Source: JAEUKA01 sp035328405 (GTDB lineage Bacteria; Myxococcota_A; Polyangia; Palsa-1104; JAEUJZ01). Taken from it: a DNA stretch of 64,000 nucleotides. Position 1 is the stretch's first letter. Each line of letters begins with the position of its first letter. The notes beneath the pieces are model-generated. The model was not told the origin of the DNA. It did no database searches and was given only the letters and a program-made list of their open reading frames with translations. The DNA lies in assembly GCA_035328405.1 (NCBI GenBank), contig DAOLIT010000015.1, positions 17,094-81,093 on the forward strand. The letters are read 5' to 3'. The translations under genes were made by a program, and so were the position numbers. Of the stretch, positions 36,597-45,169 are shown in pieces.

Positions 36597-36978
36597 AAAC
36601 AGAGAGCTTGATCGTACCGTCTTCAGCGACGTTCTGCTCCTCGATCTTGTAGCCCTGTGATTCGCACGCGACGACTACGGTTTGATAGGCATACTCGCGG
36701 CTGATTTCGTCCACGACTTCCTGTTCGGTTTTGCCGACGGTCGTTTCGACGCCCCACCAGTCCGCCTGCAAACCATAGGTGCCGTCTTCGTTTTTGACGA
36801 CGCCGATGTCGTAACGTCCCATGTTGATGGACACTTCGGCTTGGCTTTTTTGGCCGCGCCAGCCACGGACTTCGACGCCTTGCTCGTCGTGCGTGTACTT
36901 GAGTTTGAGCTTTTCGAGCGCCTTGAGCAGGCACGTGAGATTGGTGATTTTGGTTGCGACGGTGGTGAAGTGGCTCAT
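36583..36978 (-). CDS. ycf35: Ycf35 / DUF1257 family protein
   Basis: This is a 131-residue cytoplasmic protein. The N-terminal SHFTTVATKITNLTCLLKAL and the central QADWWGVE are typical of the Ycf35 (DUF1257) family first known from plastids and cyanobacteria. The start is preceded by AAGGAAGGA. It lies 11 bases after the Ycf46 ATPase gene and before DUF2997. Biochemical function is not established. The constant association with Ycf46 points to a substrate adaptor or regulator of that ATPase. Confidence 0.9.
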   Translation of the reverse strand: MSHFTTVATKITNLTCLLKALEKLKLKYTHDEQGVEVRGWRGQKSQAEVSINMGRYDIGVVKNEDGTYGLQADWWGVETTVGKTEQEVVDEISREYAYQTVVVACESQGYKIEEQNVAEDGTIKLSVSKWG

Positions 36979-36989
36979 GGCGTCCTTCC

Positions 36990-38603
36990 TTACAGTTCTA
37001 TGCGACCGCCGGGTTCAGTGGGCACGGCGAAGCGATCCTTGGTCCGGCGCTGCGGCTGCTGCGACGCGGGCAAAGATGCGGTGCGGGCTCGGGTGCGGGC
37101 CCATTCGCGCATGTCCGCGATTTTTTCGGCCATCGTGACGGCCAGCGGCACGATTTCGCGTGCAGAGTGCAAAAGCTGGTCGTTTGACAGCTCGCGGTTG
37201 TGCGGGTCGGCGTCGAACGCCTCGTACAGGGCTGACACGACGACTTGCTCGACCTCGCTGCCCGAAAATTCGGCCATCGCATCGACCAGCTTGGCCATAT
37301 CGACGTGCTGAATGCCGCGCCCTTTTTTCTTGAGGTGAATCTTGATGATTTCGCTGCGCTCTTCCTGCGTCGGCAAATCGACAAAGAAAATTTCGTCGAA
37401 ACGACCTTTTCGCAACAGTTCTGGAGGCAAACTGCGCACGTCGTTTGCCGTCGCGATGACGAACACGGGCGCGGTTTTTTCCTGCATCCACGTCACGAAA
37501 GTTCCAAACACGCGCGAGGTCGTTCCACCGTCGGACATGTTCGACGAACCGGTGCCCGACAGACCTTTTTCAATCTCGTCGAGCCACAAGATCGCGGGTG
37601 CGACGGCCTCGGCGGTTTTCAGCGCCTTGCGCATGTTTTCTTCCGACGCACCAACCAAACCCCCAAAGATCTTCCCGACATCTAGCCGGAGAAGCGGCAT
37701 TTGCCACGCTGCCCCGACGGCTTTTGCGGTCAACGACTTGCCGCAACCGGGCACGCCGAGCAGCAAAATGCCTTTGGGAATCGGCAAACCAAATTCGCGC
37801 GCTTCCGACGTGAAAGCGTGCCTTCGCTTGACGAGCCACTGTTTCAGGATTTCCAACCCGCCGATTCCGTCGAGCTTTTCCTCGGCCTCGTAGTATTCGA
37901 GGATGCCGCTTTTGCGGATGATGTGTTTTTTCTCGGCCAAAATCGTCGGCAAATCGAACGTCTTGTGACGAACGATCGACTTTGCGATGACGTTTTCCGC
38001 CTCGGTCAGCGTCAGGCCGAGCGCGGCATCGACGATTTGCTCGCGCCCCTCGCTGTCTTTGGCAATGCCTGGGTCGCAGCCTTGCGGCAATTGGTGCAAA
38101 AGACTCTCGACGACCTTGGTCAATTCGGGCCGATTCGGCAAATCCCAATCGACGATGCACAGGTCCTTTTCGAGTTCGGGCGGAATTTTGGTGACTGCCG
38201 ACAGAATGAAGACGTTTTTTTGCGTCTTCCGCAGGTCGTGCGCCAAATCGCGCAGTTTCCGCACCACCGTCGGGTCGTTCACGAACGCATGGAAATCGCG
38301 CAGGACGAAAAGACCGCGACCTTCCGACGCCGCGATGTAGTCGAGGGCTTTGATCGGATCTTTGGCGTCGCCGCCTTTGAGCGTTCCGAATTTCTGCACG
38401 AAACCGCGCGTGATCGACCAAACGCCGAGTTTCATGTCCCGTCGCCGCGCCAGTTTCAGCAGAGACTCCTCGACGCGCTGCTCCTCGGACGAAATGATGT
38501 ACATGAGCGAATACCGCGCGCGAATCAGATCCAAAAGCTCTCGTTCGCTGCGATTCAGCTCTTCGCTGTCACTGGGTGGGGCAGCCGCTGCATCTTGTGT
38601 CAT
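36990..38603 (-). CDS. ycf46: Ycf46-type AAA+ ATPase
   Basis: This is a 537-residue AAA+ protein. Residues about 20-245 form the Ycf46 N-terminal region, itself a degenerate P-loop-like fold (YIISSEEQRVEESL, LFVLRDFHAFV). The AAA domain follows with Walker A GVPGCGKSLTAK, Walker B AILWLDEIEKG, the sensor 1 segment FVIATANDVRSLP and an arginine-finger region LLRKGRFDEIFF. All catalytic elements are intact. The C-terminal tail is basic and Pro/Gln-rich. In cyanobacteria Ycf46 has been linked to regulation of photosynthesis or carbon uptake; in this non-photosynthetic context it may remodel the baseplate or FHA assembly encoded upstream, which is inference. An AAA ATPase is also a standard component of extracellular contractile systems, but of a different subfamily. 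Confidence 0.92.
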   Translation of the reverse strand: MTQDAAAAPPSDSEELNRSERELLDLIRARYSLMYIISSEEQRVEESLLKLARRRDMKLGVWSITRGFVQKFGTLKGGDAKDPIKALDYIAASEGRGLFVLRDFHAFVNDPTVVRKLRDLAHDLRKTQKNVFILSAVTKIPPELEKDLCIVDWDLPNRPELTKVVESLLHQLPQGCDPGIAKDSEGREQIVDAALGLTLTEAENVIAKSIVRHKTFDLPTILAEKKHIIRKSGILEYYEAEEKLDGIGGLEILKQWLVKRRHAFTSEAREFGLPIPKGILLLGVPGCGKSLTAKAVGAAWQMPLLRLDVGKIFGGLVGASEENMRKALKTAEAVAPAILWLDEIEKGLSGTGSSNMSDGGTTSRVFGTFVTWMQEKTAPVFVIATANDVRSLPPELLRKGRFDEIFFVDLPTQEERSEIIKIHLKKKGRGIQHVDMAKLVDAMAEFSGSEVEQVVVSALYEAFDADPHNRELSNDQLLHSAREIVPLAVTMAEKIADMREWARTRARTASLPASQQPQRRTKDRFAVPTEPGGRIEL

Positions 38604-38639
38604 GTGTTCACCTGTGGGGAGTTTCTGCGTGTTGTGCGC

Positions 38640-40580
38640 CTATTCGATCAGGCTGCGGAGAGAGCGGACATGGCCCTTGGCCTCGTCGGCGCGTGTCATC
38701 GTGTCATCAATGGCGTCGCGCAGTTTCCGGGCGGAATCGCGGTCCGAATACGTCCGCTCCATTTTGTTCCACATCTCCTGAGCCATCACGATGGCCAGCC
38801 GCAGTTCAGACAGCGAGTCATTGATTCCGTCATAAGCCGTCGTTGCAACCGTTTTGAGTTCCGCAAGCGCACGCTCCGCCTCGGGATTTCCGGTTTGGGC
38901 GGGGGCCGACTGCGCCGCTTTTTGCAGGTCTCTGTTCAGCGTTTCCAATTCAGCAACGCGCGATCGGTATTGGTCCCGCTCGTTTTTCGTCGCTGCAAAT
39001 TCTTGAAGCACCGTTTCCTGCGGCGTCGCGGTCTCGAGCTGATTCTTGAGATCGGCGACTTCCTGCGCTTTTGCGTTGTACTTGTCGATGATCTCTTGCT
39101 TGTCTTTTTCAAACTTGGCGCGCAATTCGGCGACAGCTTGGTTGACGGCCTGCTCGACGGCGGATTGGATTTTTGCCTGTCCGCCTTTGCGTTCTTCGGC
39201 CAGTTGATCGCGCTGTTTTTTGACCGCCGCCAAATCCCCAGCCACCTTCGCAAGCTCATCGTTGAGCCGACCCACTTCCGAGTTCGCGTCGGTCAGGTTC
39301 TCGCGCAGCGCTGCCAGGTCCTTGTTCAGGATGGCAAGCTGTTCTCCGCCTTCTACTTGCGAGGCCAGCAGGTTGTGCAGCCGGTCTAACTCGGACCGGA
39401 GTTCCTCCACTTGCACTTGCGAGCGATTTTGCCGTTCGCGCAAGTTGTCGCGTTCGCCGCGAATGTTGGACAGCTCGCGTTCCTGTTCCTCGCTGCGTTT
39501 GCGCAAGTCTTTGAGCTGCGATTCCTGATTCACCAACCCGACCCGTTGTTCTTCAATCAGGCGTTCACGTTCGCGCAAAATGTCGCGCAGCTTGTCCACG
39601 TCGCCGATCTGCGAGTTGATCGCCCGCATTTGCTCGTCGCGCGATCGGGACATCTCTTGCAATTTCTGCGTCAGGTTGTCCGCAGCTTGCTTGCTTCGAC
39701 GGACATCTTCTTTCGCACCCGCAAGCTCGCGTTCTTTGGCTTCGACCTGGACCTTGAGTTCGTCGGCGTGCGTCTTCGTTTTCTCAAATTGTTCTTTGAT
39801 TTGCTTGAGGTCTTGCCGAAGTTCCTCGTTGTTGCGGCTTTCTTCGCGCAGCTCGTTTTCCGTTTTCTGCATTTGCCGCGACAGCTTTTCAGCGGTCGCT
39901 TTGGCTGCACCGGCCTCATGACGCAGCTTTTTGACCTCTGCTTCCATGTTCTCGATCTTGGTCACGGCCTGTTCTTTTTCGGCCTTCACCTCGTCGAGAG
40001 CCTTCTGCGCAGCGGCCAGATCGGTGGTCAGTTTGTTCACTTCGTCTTGAACTTTTTTGACCGCCTCTTCGGAAACGGAAACCTTGTTCGCCTCTCCCGA
40101 TTTGGCACCCTCGGTTTTTTGGGGCTCTGCGGGTGTTTCCGGGTTGTTGCTCTGCGAAGCTGCTTTTGTTTGCGGAACCGGCGGAGGCACCGGCTGGGTC
40201 GGATTCACCGCAGGTTGTGGCTGAGCCGCGTCCGGCTGTTGCCCAGAAGGCGTGCCCGGTTGCGGAATCGTCTGGCGGACTTGCTGTTCGGGCGCATCGA
40301 CGAAGCGCACCTGCAACGACCCACAACGGATGACATCCCCGTGGTTGAGTTCGTCGCGCGTGATCCGCCGTTCGTTGATGAACGTGCCGTTGGCCGACCC
40401 CAAGTCTTCGACAAACCAACGGCTGTTGGCCAAACTGATTTTGCAATTTTTCCGAGACACCATCGCGTCGTCGGTACGGATGATGCAATCCACGGCCCGA
40501 CCCAGAAACGAGGCTGTTTCGGGGAGATTCACTGCGGCATCACGGCCTTGGGCATCTCGATATAGGAGCTTTGCTGGCAT
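38640..40580 (-). CDS. FHA domain / long coiled-coil protein
   Basis: This is a 646-residue protein. An N-terminal FHA domain (about 1-98) reads ASFLGRAVDCIIRTDD, then MVSRKNCKI and DLGSANGTFIN. The usual SxxH His is replaced by Asn, so phosphothreonine affinity may be altered. A Pro/Gln-rich spacer (about 100-150) leads to a very long heptad-rich coiled coil from about 155 to 560, followed by a helical C-terminal part. No membrane segment is seen. The protein resembles a cytoplasmic tether: one phospho-reader head on a rod of several tens of nanometres. It lies between the other FHA genes and ycf46. Confidence 0.85.
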   Translation of the reverse strand: MPAKLLYRDAQGRDAAVNLPETASFLGRAVDCIIRTDDAMVSRKNCKISLANSRWFVEDLGSANGTFINERRITRDELNHGDVIRCGSLQVRFVDAPEQQVRQTIPQPGTPSGQQPDAAQPQPAVNPTQPVPPPVPQTKAASQSNNPETPAEPQKTEGAKSGEANKVSVSEEAVKKVQDEVNKLTTDLAAAQKALDEVKAEKEQAVTKIENMEAEVKKLRHEAGAAKATAEKLSRQMQKTENELREESRNNEELRQDLKQIKEQFEKTKTHADELKVQVEAKERELAGAKEDVRRSKQAADNLTQKLQEMSRSRDEQMRAINSQIGDVDKLRDILRERERLIEEQRVGLVNQESQLKDLRKRSEEQERELSNIRGERDNLRERQNRSQVQVEELRSELDRLHNLLASQVEGGEQLAILNKDLAALRENLTDANSEVGRLNDELAKVAGDLAAVKKQRDQLAEERKGGQAKIQSAVEQAVNQAVAELRAKFEKDKQEIIDKYNAKAQEVADLKNQLETATPQETVLQEFAATKNERDQYRSRVAELETLNRDLQKAAQSAPAQTGNPEAERALAELKTVATTAYDGINDSLSELRLAIVMAQEMWNKMERTYSDRDSARKLRDAIDDTMTRADEAKGHVRSLRSLIE

Positions 40581-40610
40581 CGTTGCTTCTTCTCTAAAGC
40601 CAAAGTCGGT

Positions 40611-41075
40611 TTACAGACGGAAAATCATTTCAATGTTGCCAACTCGGATGACATCCCCAATCGCGAGCCGCTTTTTGGGAACCCGATCTCCGTTGACAAA
40701 CACACCATTGGTTGAACCAAAATCTGCCACTTCATAGCCACCGTCGGCTTTGCGTATGCCGACGTGTTTTCGCGAAACACTAGGATCGGAAATCACGATG
40801 TCGTTTCCGGGCACGCTGCCGATGGTGACAACCTGCTTGTCGAGCGTCGCAACCTGTTCCGCCAACGGCCCGTTGATAAAGTGCAACAGCGCGGGTTTGC
40901 CTTCCTCGAAATCGGGTACAGCTTTGCAAAACAGACAATGCGTCCAATCGGGCATCATTTCTTTTTTGCATTTTGGACAAGGCCGACTGCCCGCGCCCTG
41001 CATCGACAAATACAAGGTTGCGCCGCCGGCCAAACCCGACAGCGCCATTAGCAGATATGCAGCAACCGATGCCAT
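40611..41075 (-). CDS. Membrane-anchored zinc ribbon / FHA protein
   Basis: This is a 154-residue protein with a transmembrane helix at about 5-25, a zinc ribbon CPKC...CLFC at about 33-50 and an FHA domain from about 60 to the end. The FHA signature is canonical: IGSVPGNDIVISD, SVSRKHVGI and FGSTNGVFVNG, so phosphothreonine binding is expected. Orientation should place the FHA domain in the cytoplasm. It is spaced 9 bases from the vWA-FHA gene upstream and 30 bases from the FHA/coiled-coil gene downstream. Confidence 0.87.
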   Translation of the reverse strand: MASVAAYLLMALSGLAGGATLYLSMQGAGSRPCPKCKKEMMPDWTHCLFCKAVPDFEEGKPALLHFINGPLAEQVATLDKQVVTIGSVPGNDIVISDPSVSRKHVGIRKADGGYEVADFGSTNGVFVNGDRVPKKRLAIGDVIRVGNIEMIFRL

Positions 41076-41084
41076 GTGTGTGGC

Positions 41085-42575
41085 CTAGCCCAAAATCGAC
41101 TTGAACTTGAATTCTGTGCGGCCAAGTCTGAAGTTATCGTTATCGATTAAGAAGTGTTCTTTGACGCGCTTGTCATTCACGATCACGCCGTTTGTCGCGC
41201 CAAGATCCACCAACTTGAATCCGCCTTCTACTTTTCGGATTTCTGCATGCCTGTGCGACATAAATCCATCTTCAATTACGATGTCGCAATCCGCAGCCGT
41301 GCCCATGACGGCACGATCTTTCAGTTTAAACGTCACATCTTTGTATTTGCCTGTAAGACCCATCACCCAACCCATCGTGATGTCTCCGGCGGCTTCCAAC
41401 GCAACGGTTTTGTTGCTCATTCTGGGCGCAGGCGCATCTGGTTTTCCAGGTTGTGGAGCAGGTGTGGCCACAGGTGCCTCAACGGGTTTTTTCTTCAGCA
41501 ATTTCGCAATGATGAGAATTGCGCCAAGCACACCAGCCGCAATCAGCGCATACAGCCACCACTTCGTTTTCTCTTTGGCCCCAGGTGCCACCGCGATTTT
41601 CGCTTTGGATGGCAGTTTTTCTTGGATGGTGTTGGAATACGCCTCTTTCCCGCTGGCTGTCTGGATTTGAAACACCAAATCCTGATCTTCCCCGACAATG
41701 CTCAGCGGAAACGTGATGAGGTATTGCTTTTCAATCTCATCCACGATTGCGTTGAACTTCTGGCCGATGTCGGCGGGGGTTTTCGCAACGCGGTCCGTGC
41801 CGTAGCAACGGTTGGTCATCTCACGCAAAAATTTGAGTTTGGAAGCATCGAATGCGTTGTACCCAACCGTATCGATGACGATGCCGCCTTGCTGTGCGCG
41901 GGTCCCGATTTCCGTGAAGTATTTTTTCTCGTTGTTGACGTCGATTCCGTCCGAAACGAGGACGATCAACTTCCGTCGGCTTTTTTCTTGTTGTTTCAGC
42001 AAATCGATGGCCGTGCGCAGCGCGTCGAGCATTTGCATTTCGCTGCTCTCGGTGTCGAGCGCGAGCTTACCGATGGCGCTGTCTGTTTCGGTCGAGGTGC
42101 CAAATTCTTGCAGCCGCAGGGTCTTGCTCGAATAGGCCAGAAGGCCCATGCGCCCGCCTGGAGTCTTGCCGACGGCATCGTTGATTCGACGCATGCCCGA
42201 TTTGGCTTCGGCCAGGACTTTTTCGTCCACCATGCCGCCGACTTGGACGACCCCAACGACAAAAATCGGCTCGTTTGCCTGATCAAACGTGACGAGCGAG
42301 CGACCGACGCCCGAATCCGCAGAACCGATGATCAGTTTGAAGTCATTGGCCTGGCGGCCCGTGACGACCGTGCCATCTTCCTCGACGAAGCTCAGATAGA
42401 CTTTCAAGTCGGGCAGCTTGTCAAAACCAAACCGTTCCAACCGCATCCTGGGTTGCGCCGTCGCCAGCGAAGACCACAAGAGCGACGAAAAAAAGGCGAG
42501 AAGCGCAAGGCTGCGGACAAGCCCACGACCAGCCCGGCTTTGCGACGCTATTTTGTAATCTGAAACACAGTGCAT
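41085..42575 (-). CDS. vWA-like domain / transmembrane / FHA protein
   Basis: This is a 496-residue protein. A signal peptide (to about 41) is followed by a vWA-type domain (about 100-290) in the periplasm. The first MIDAS motif DxSxS is absent (VVQVGGM stands there), although LVSDGID is kept, so metal-dependent adhesion is doubtful. One transmembrane helix at 339-359 leads to a Pro-rich linker and a cytoplasmic FHA domain at 399-493 with SHRHAEI and GATNGVIVN. Just before it, residues 389-395 read KTVALEA; a matching KTIAMDA precedes the FHA domain in the next protein. This layout couples an outside domain to a phospho-reader inside. Confidence 0.87.
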   Translation of the reverse strand: MHCVSDYKIASQSRAGRGLVRSLALLAFFSSLLWSSLATAQPRMRLERFGFDKLPDLKVYLSFVEEDGTVVTGRQANDFKLIIGSADSGVGRSLVTFDQANEPIFVVGVVQVGGMVDEKVLAEAKSGMRRINDAVGKTPGGRMGLLAYSSKTLRLQEFGTSTETDSAIGKLALDTESSEMQMLDALRTAIDLLKQQEKSRRKLIVLVSDGIDVNNEKKYFTEIGTRAQQGGIVIDTVGYNAFDASKLKFLREMTNRCYGTDRVAKTPADIGQKFNAIVDEIEKQYLITFPLSIVGEDQDLVFQIQTASGKEAYSNTIQEKLPSKAKIAVAPGAKEKTKWWLYALIAAGVLGAILIIAKLLKKKPVEAPVATPAPQPGKPDAPAPRMSNKTVALEAAGDITMGWVMGLTGKYKDVTFKLKDRAVMGTAADCDIVIEDGFMSHRHAEIRKVEGGFKLVDLGATNGVIVNDKRVKEHFLIDNDNFRLGRTEFKFKSILG

Positions 42576-42584
42576 GGCTCGCCC

Positions 42585-43472
42585 TTAGTGCTTGGTCTTG
42601 AAACGGAACGTGGTACGTCCAAGACGAATGTTGTCGCCATCCACCAACTCGGTAGAGGCAATCGCCTTGTCATTTACGTAAGAGCCATTGCGAGAACCAA
42701 GGTCATTGATCCGAAAACGACTTCCATGGCTGACCACAATTTCCGCGTGTCGGCTCGAAATCGCAGCGTCGAACAACTTGATGTCGCAATCCGGTGCCGT
42801 TCCGATGATCGCGCGCGTGCGAATTTGCAATAGTTCGCCCGTCATCGCGCCTTCGAGCGGAACCAGCCACGCGACATTGTCCCCCGTGTCTCCCGTCGCC
42901 ATGAGCGGTGCATCAATCGCTGCCGCATCCATCGCAATCGTTTTTGCGGGTCCTCCCGCCGATGGCATTGGTCCACCGTATCCCGGCGCACCCTGCGGCG
43001 CGCCATAACCCGGTGCCCCCTGCGGCGCTCCATAGCCCGGAGGCGCCCCCGGAGGTGCTCCATATCCCGGTGCCCCCGGCGCGCCCGGCGGACCCCCAAC
43101 CACAGGCTGGTTTTGATCCTGGCCACAATAGGGGCACTGGTCCCAGCTTTTTTGCAGTTTATTCTGGCACTTGAGACACGTTTTTTTGCTCCAGGGAAAC
43201 GACCAACCCATTTTTTTCTTTTCCGCCTTTGGCTGCATCATTGGAGGCGGCGGTGCCGCCTGCTGCGACGGTCCCCAGCCCGGAAGCATTTGGCCTGGGG
43301 CCACGACGGCATTCTTCATGTGCCCCACTTCAGAGCGGGCCTGATCGCCCAGGGTCTGCACTCGTCGCACATCGGCCAACGCACCGCCATGGACGCCACG
43401 GACCCGAGCAAAGAGGCTCCAGATTTCGCGGAAGGGCCTAAGAATGAGGTCTATTAGTCCATCGAGAAACAT
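42585..43472 (-). CDS. Zinc ribbon / Gly-Pro-Tyr repeat / FHA protein
   Basis: This is a 295-residue protein. An amphipathic N-terminal helix (FLDGLIDLILRPFREIWSLF) may contact the membrane. A zinc ribbon has Cys99, Cys102, Cys113 and Cys116. Residues 131-166 are GAPGYGAP repeats, likely a flexible spacer. The motif KTIAMDA at 177-183 precedes an FHA domain at 199-294 with SSRHAEI and GSRNGSYVN. In mycobacterial GarA a phosphorylated Thr in a similar position upstream of the FHA domain is bound intramolecularly; Thr178 could work in this way. The gene sits between the 547-residue baseplate-associated gene and the vWA-FHA gene. Confidence 0.86.
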   Translation of the reverse strand: MFLDGLIDLILRPFREIWSLFARVRGVHGGALADVRRVQTLGDQARSEVGHMKNAVVAPGQMLPGWGPSQQAAPPPPMMQPKAEKKKMGWSFPWSKKTCLKCQNKLQKSWDQCPYCGQDQNQPVVGGPPGAPGAPGYGAPPGAPPGYGAPQGAPGYGAPQGAPGYGGPMPSAGGPAKTIAMDAAAIDAPLMATGDTGDNVAWLVPLEGAMTGELLQIRTRAIIGTAPDCDIKLFDAAISSRHAEIVVSHGSRFRINDLGSRNGSYVNDKAIASTELVDGDNIRLGRTTFRFKTKH

Positions 43473-43489
43473 GACCCGTCCAGCTTACC

Positions 43490-45133
43490 TTATTGTCTCG
43501 GTTGGTAAAACCAGTAACGGAACATGTTGATGTCACGACCCGCCGTGACCGCGAGCTGTTTGACGTTCGGTTCGGCGCGCACGACAAATTCAGCCGGAAT
43601 GATGTGCGGCCAGTTGCGCCAGCGGTTGATTCGATCGGTGCCCGGACATTCGCAAACGCCTGCCTTTTTGCCGTCCACCTCGAATTCAAGTGAGTAATCG
43701 CCGTACACGTAGTCCATGCGACGCACAATCAGCAGCCGCTTGCCGGGCGTGACGCCCTTGACTTTGTAAGTGACAAAGCCTGAAACGTGCGCACGTCCCA
43801 CGTCTTCCAGCGATTTCCCGTCGGGGTATTTGAGCCGCTGTCTGGACCTGTACGAGTCGCGCGCTTCCTGAATTTTCAGGTCGTGCTGACTCTCGGAATC
43901 GGTGTCCATGACCTTGATCATGTCGATGCGCACCCACGTTTCGCCGTTGATCTCCAATTCCATTGGGAGATCCTGTTCGGAGATGCCCTTGATGCGCTCC
44001 ATGTCGTCGGGCGGAATGTCGTTTGGACCATAGGTGCCGCGCGGCTTTTTGTCCTTGTCTTTGTCCGCTGCGTCTGCCGTCTTGGTCTTGCCGTCGTCCG
44101 AACCCACGGCTTGGACAGGGCCCGGCGTCGGTGGTGCCTCGACCAGATCGCCTGCGTACAAAGGTGACAGTTCCTCGGCACCCTTGGCCATGTAAACCAA
44201 CATGTTGTCGAAGGCCTCGGGCGTATTCCGACGCTCGCCGAGCAGGCCTTTTACGATGTCCAGGTTCTTTTTGTAATTCCCGAACTCTTTTTTCTGACCA
44301 AGCTGCGGATGGTTGACCTCGACATCTTTCGCAAGCTCGTCTTGAAGCTGAACCAACATGTTCAGCACTTCATGGCCGTTGCGGTTGTCGAGCAAATCGG
44401 ACACATGCAGCGTTTGCGCCGCAATCACGCCCGCGAGCGCATCGTGTGCTGTCTCGACCTTGTTGTCGCGCGCCATCGCCAAAAGCAACCGCCGCAACCG
44501 TTCCAGCAACAACGCAAGCCGGATTTTCAGCACCGGATCGATCGAAGCGCCCGCAACACCGGCTCGAGGCACAAACCGCAAGTCGATTTCATTCGCTTTC
44601 GGATCATTCGGATCGCGCGCGTCGCGTATACGCGTCGCATTTTTGTCAAGCAAAATGCGACCGAGTTCGACTTCTTCGCGAATGTCCGGCGTGGTCTGAG
44701 AAATCTCGACCTTGCAAGATTCCATGATGCGCCGGTGCCCTTTGTAGGCGGCGTTTTCCTTGTACGCGATGAAATCGGTCTCTTGTTCGTAGTAGCGCAA
44801 CACGATGTAAATCGTCTGCGGCAAACGCTGATATTCCTCGAGGACCAGCGTCTTGATTTCCGCATCCCACAACATCAAATCGCGCCCTTGCCCATCCACG
44901 CCGTAGCCCGGCTGGATTTCGATCGAAAGATCGCCGCGCGGACGGGCCGTCACCTTCAGATCGCCGCTGAAACCGAAGACCACGCCCGGCGCGTGCATCA
45001 TCTTGTTGTGCAGACGGCGTTTTTCGATGTGGTACCGCTCGGCATCGTTCCAATCGTGCTCGGTGGTGAGGAAACCTTTGAAAAAGTTGATCCTCTTAAA
45101 GCCTTTGACTTTGCTCTCACTCTCAGTCGCCAT
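43490..45133 (-). CDS. Putative baseplate-associated protein of unknown function
   Basis: This is a 547-residue protein. The N-terminus FKRINFFKGFLTTEHDW, with AERYHIEKRRLHNKMMH then APGVVFGF and the PGYGVDGQGRD segment, resembles proteins often encoded next to gp25/J/I genes in contractile-injection loci; I recognise the pattern but have no established family name. A helical middle (about 190-300), an acidic Lys/Asp-rich spacer near 350-375 and a beta-rich C-terminal part (about 400-547, ending RDINMFRYWFYQPRQ) follow. The ATG follows GAGGGG by five bases. It is probably a structural adaptor that links the baseplate to the FHA proteins encoded next to it; that role is inference. Confidence 0.6.
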   Translation of the reverse strand: MATESESKVKGFKRINFFKGFLTTEHDWNDAERYHIEKRRLHNKMMHAPGVVFGFSGDLKVTARPRGDLSIEIQPGYGVDGQGRDLMLWDAEIKTLVLEEYQRLPQTIYIVLRYYEQETDFIAYKENAAYKGHRRIMESCKVEISQTTPDIREEVELGRILLDKNATRIRDARDPNDPKANEIDLRFVPRAGVAGASIDPVLKIRLALLLERLRRLLLAMARDNKVETAHDALAGVIAAQTLHVSDLLDNRNGHEVLNMLVQLQDELAKDVEVNHPQLGQKKEFGNYKKNLDIVKGLLGERRNTPEAFDNMLVYMAKGAEELSPLYAGDLVEAPPTPGPVQAVGSDDGKTKTADAADKDKDKKPRGTYGPNDIPPDDMERIKGISEQDLPMELEINGETWVRIDMIKVMDTDSESQHDLKIQEARDSYRSRQRLKYPDGKSLEDVGRAHVSGFVTYKVKGVTPGKRLLIVRRMDYVYGDYSLEFEVDGKKAGVCECPGTDRINRWRNWPHIIPAEFVVRAEPNVKQLAVTAGRDINMFRYWFYQPRQ

Positions 45134-45169
45134 CGTGCCCCTCGCTGGGAACCCTGGTTAGAGGTTTTC

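Noticed and set aside
37701..39389. Long plus-strand open frame opposite ycf46 and the FHA/coiled-coil gene
   Set aside because: It spans two well-supported minus-strand genes in antisense and shows no domain of its own.
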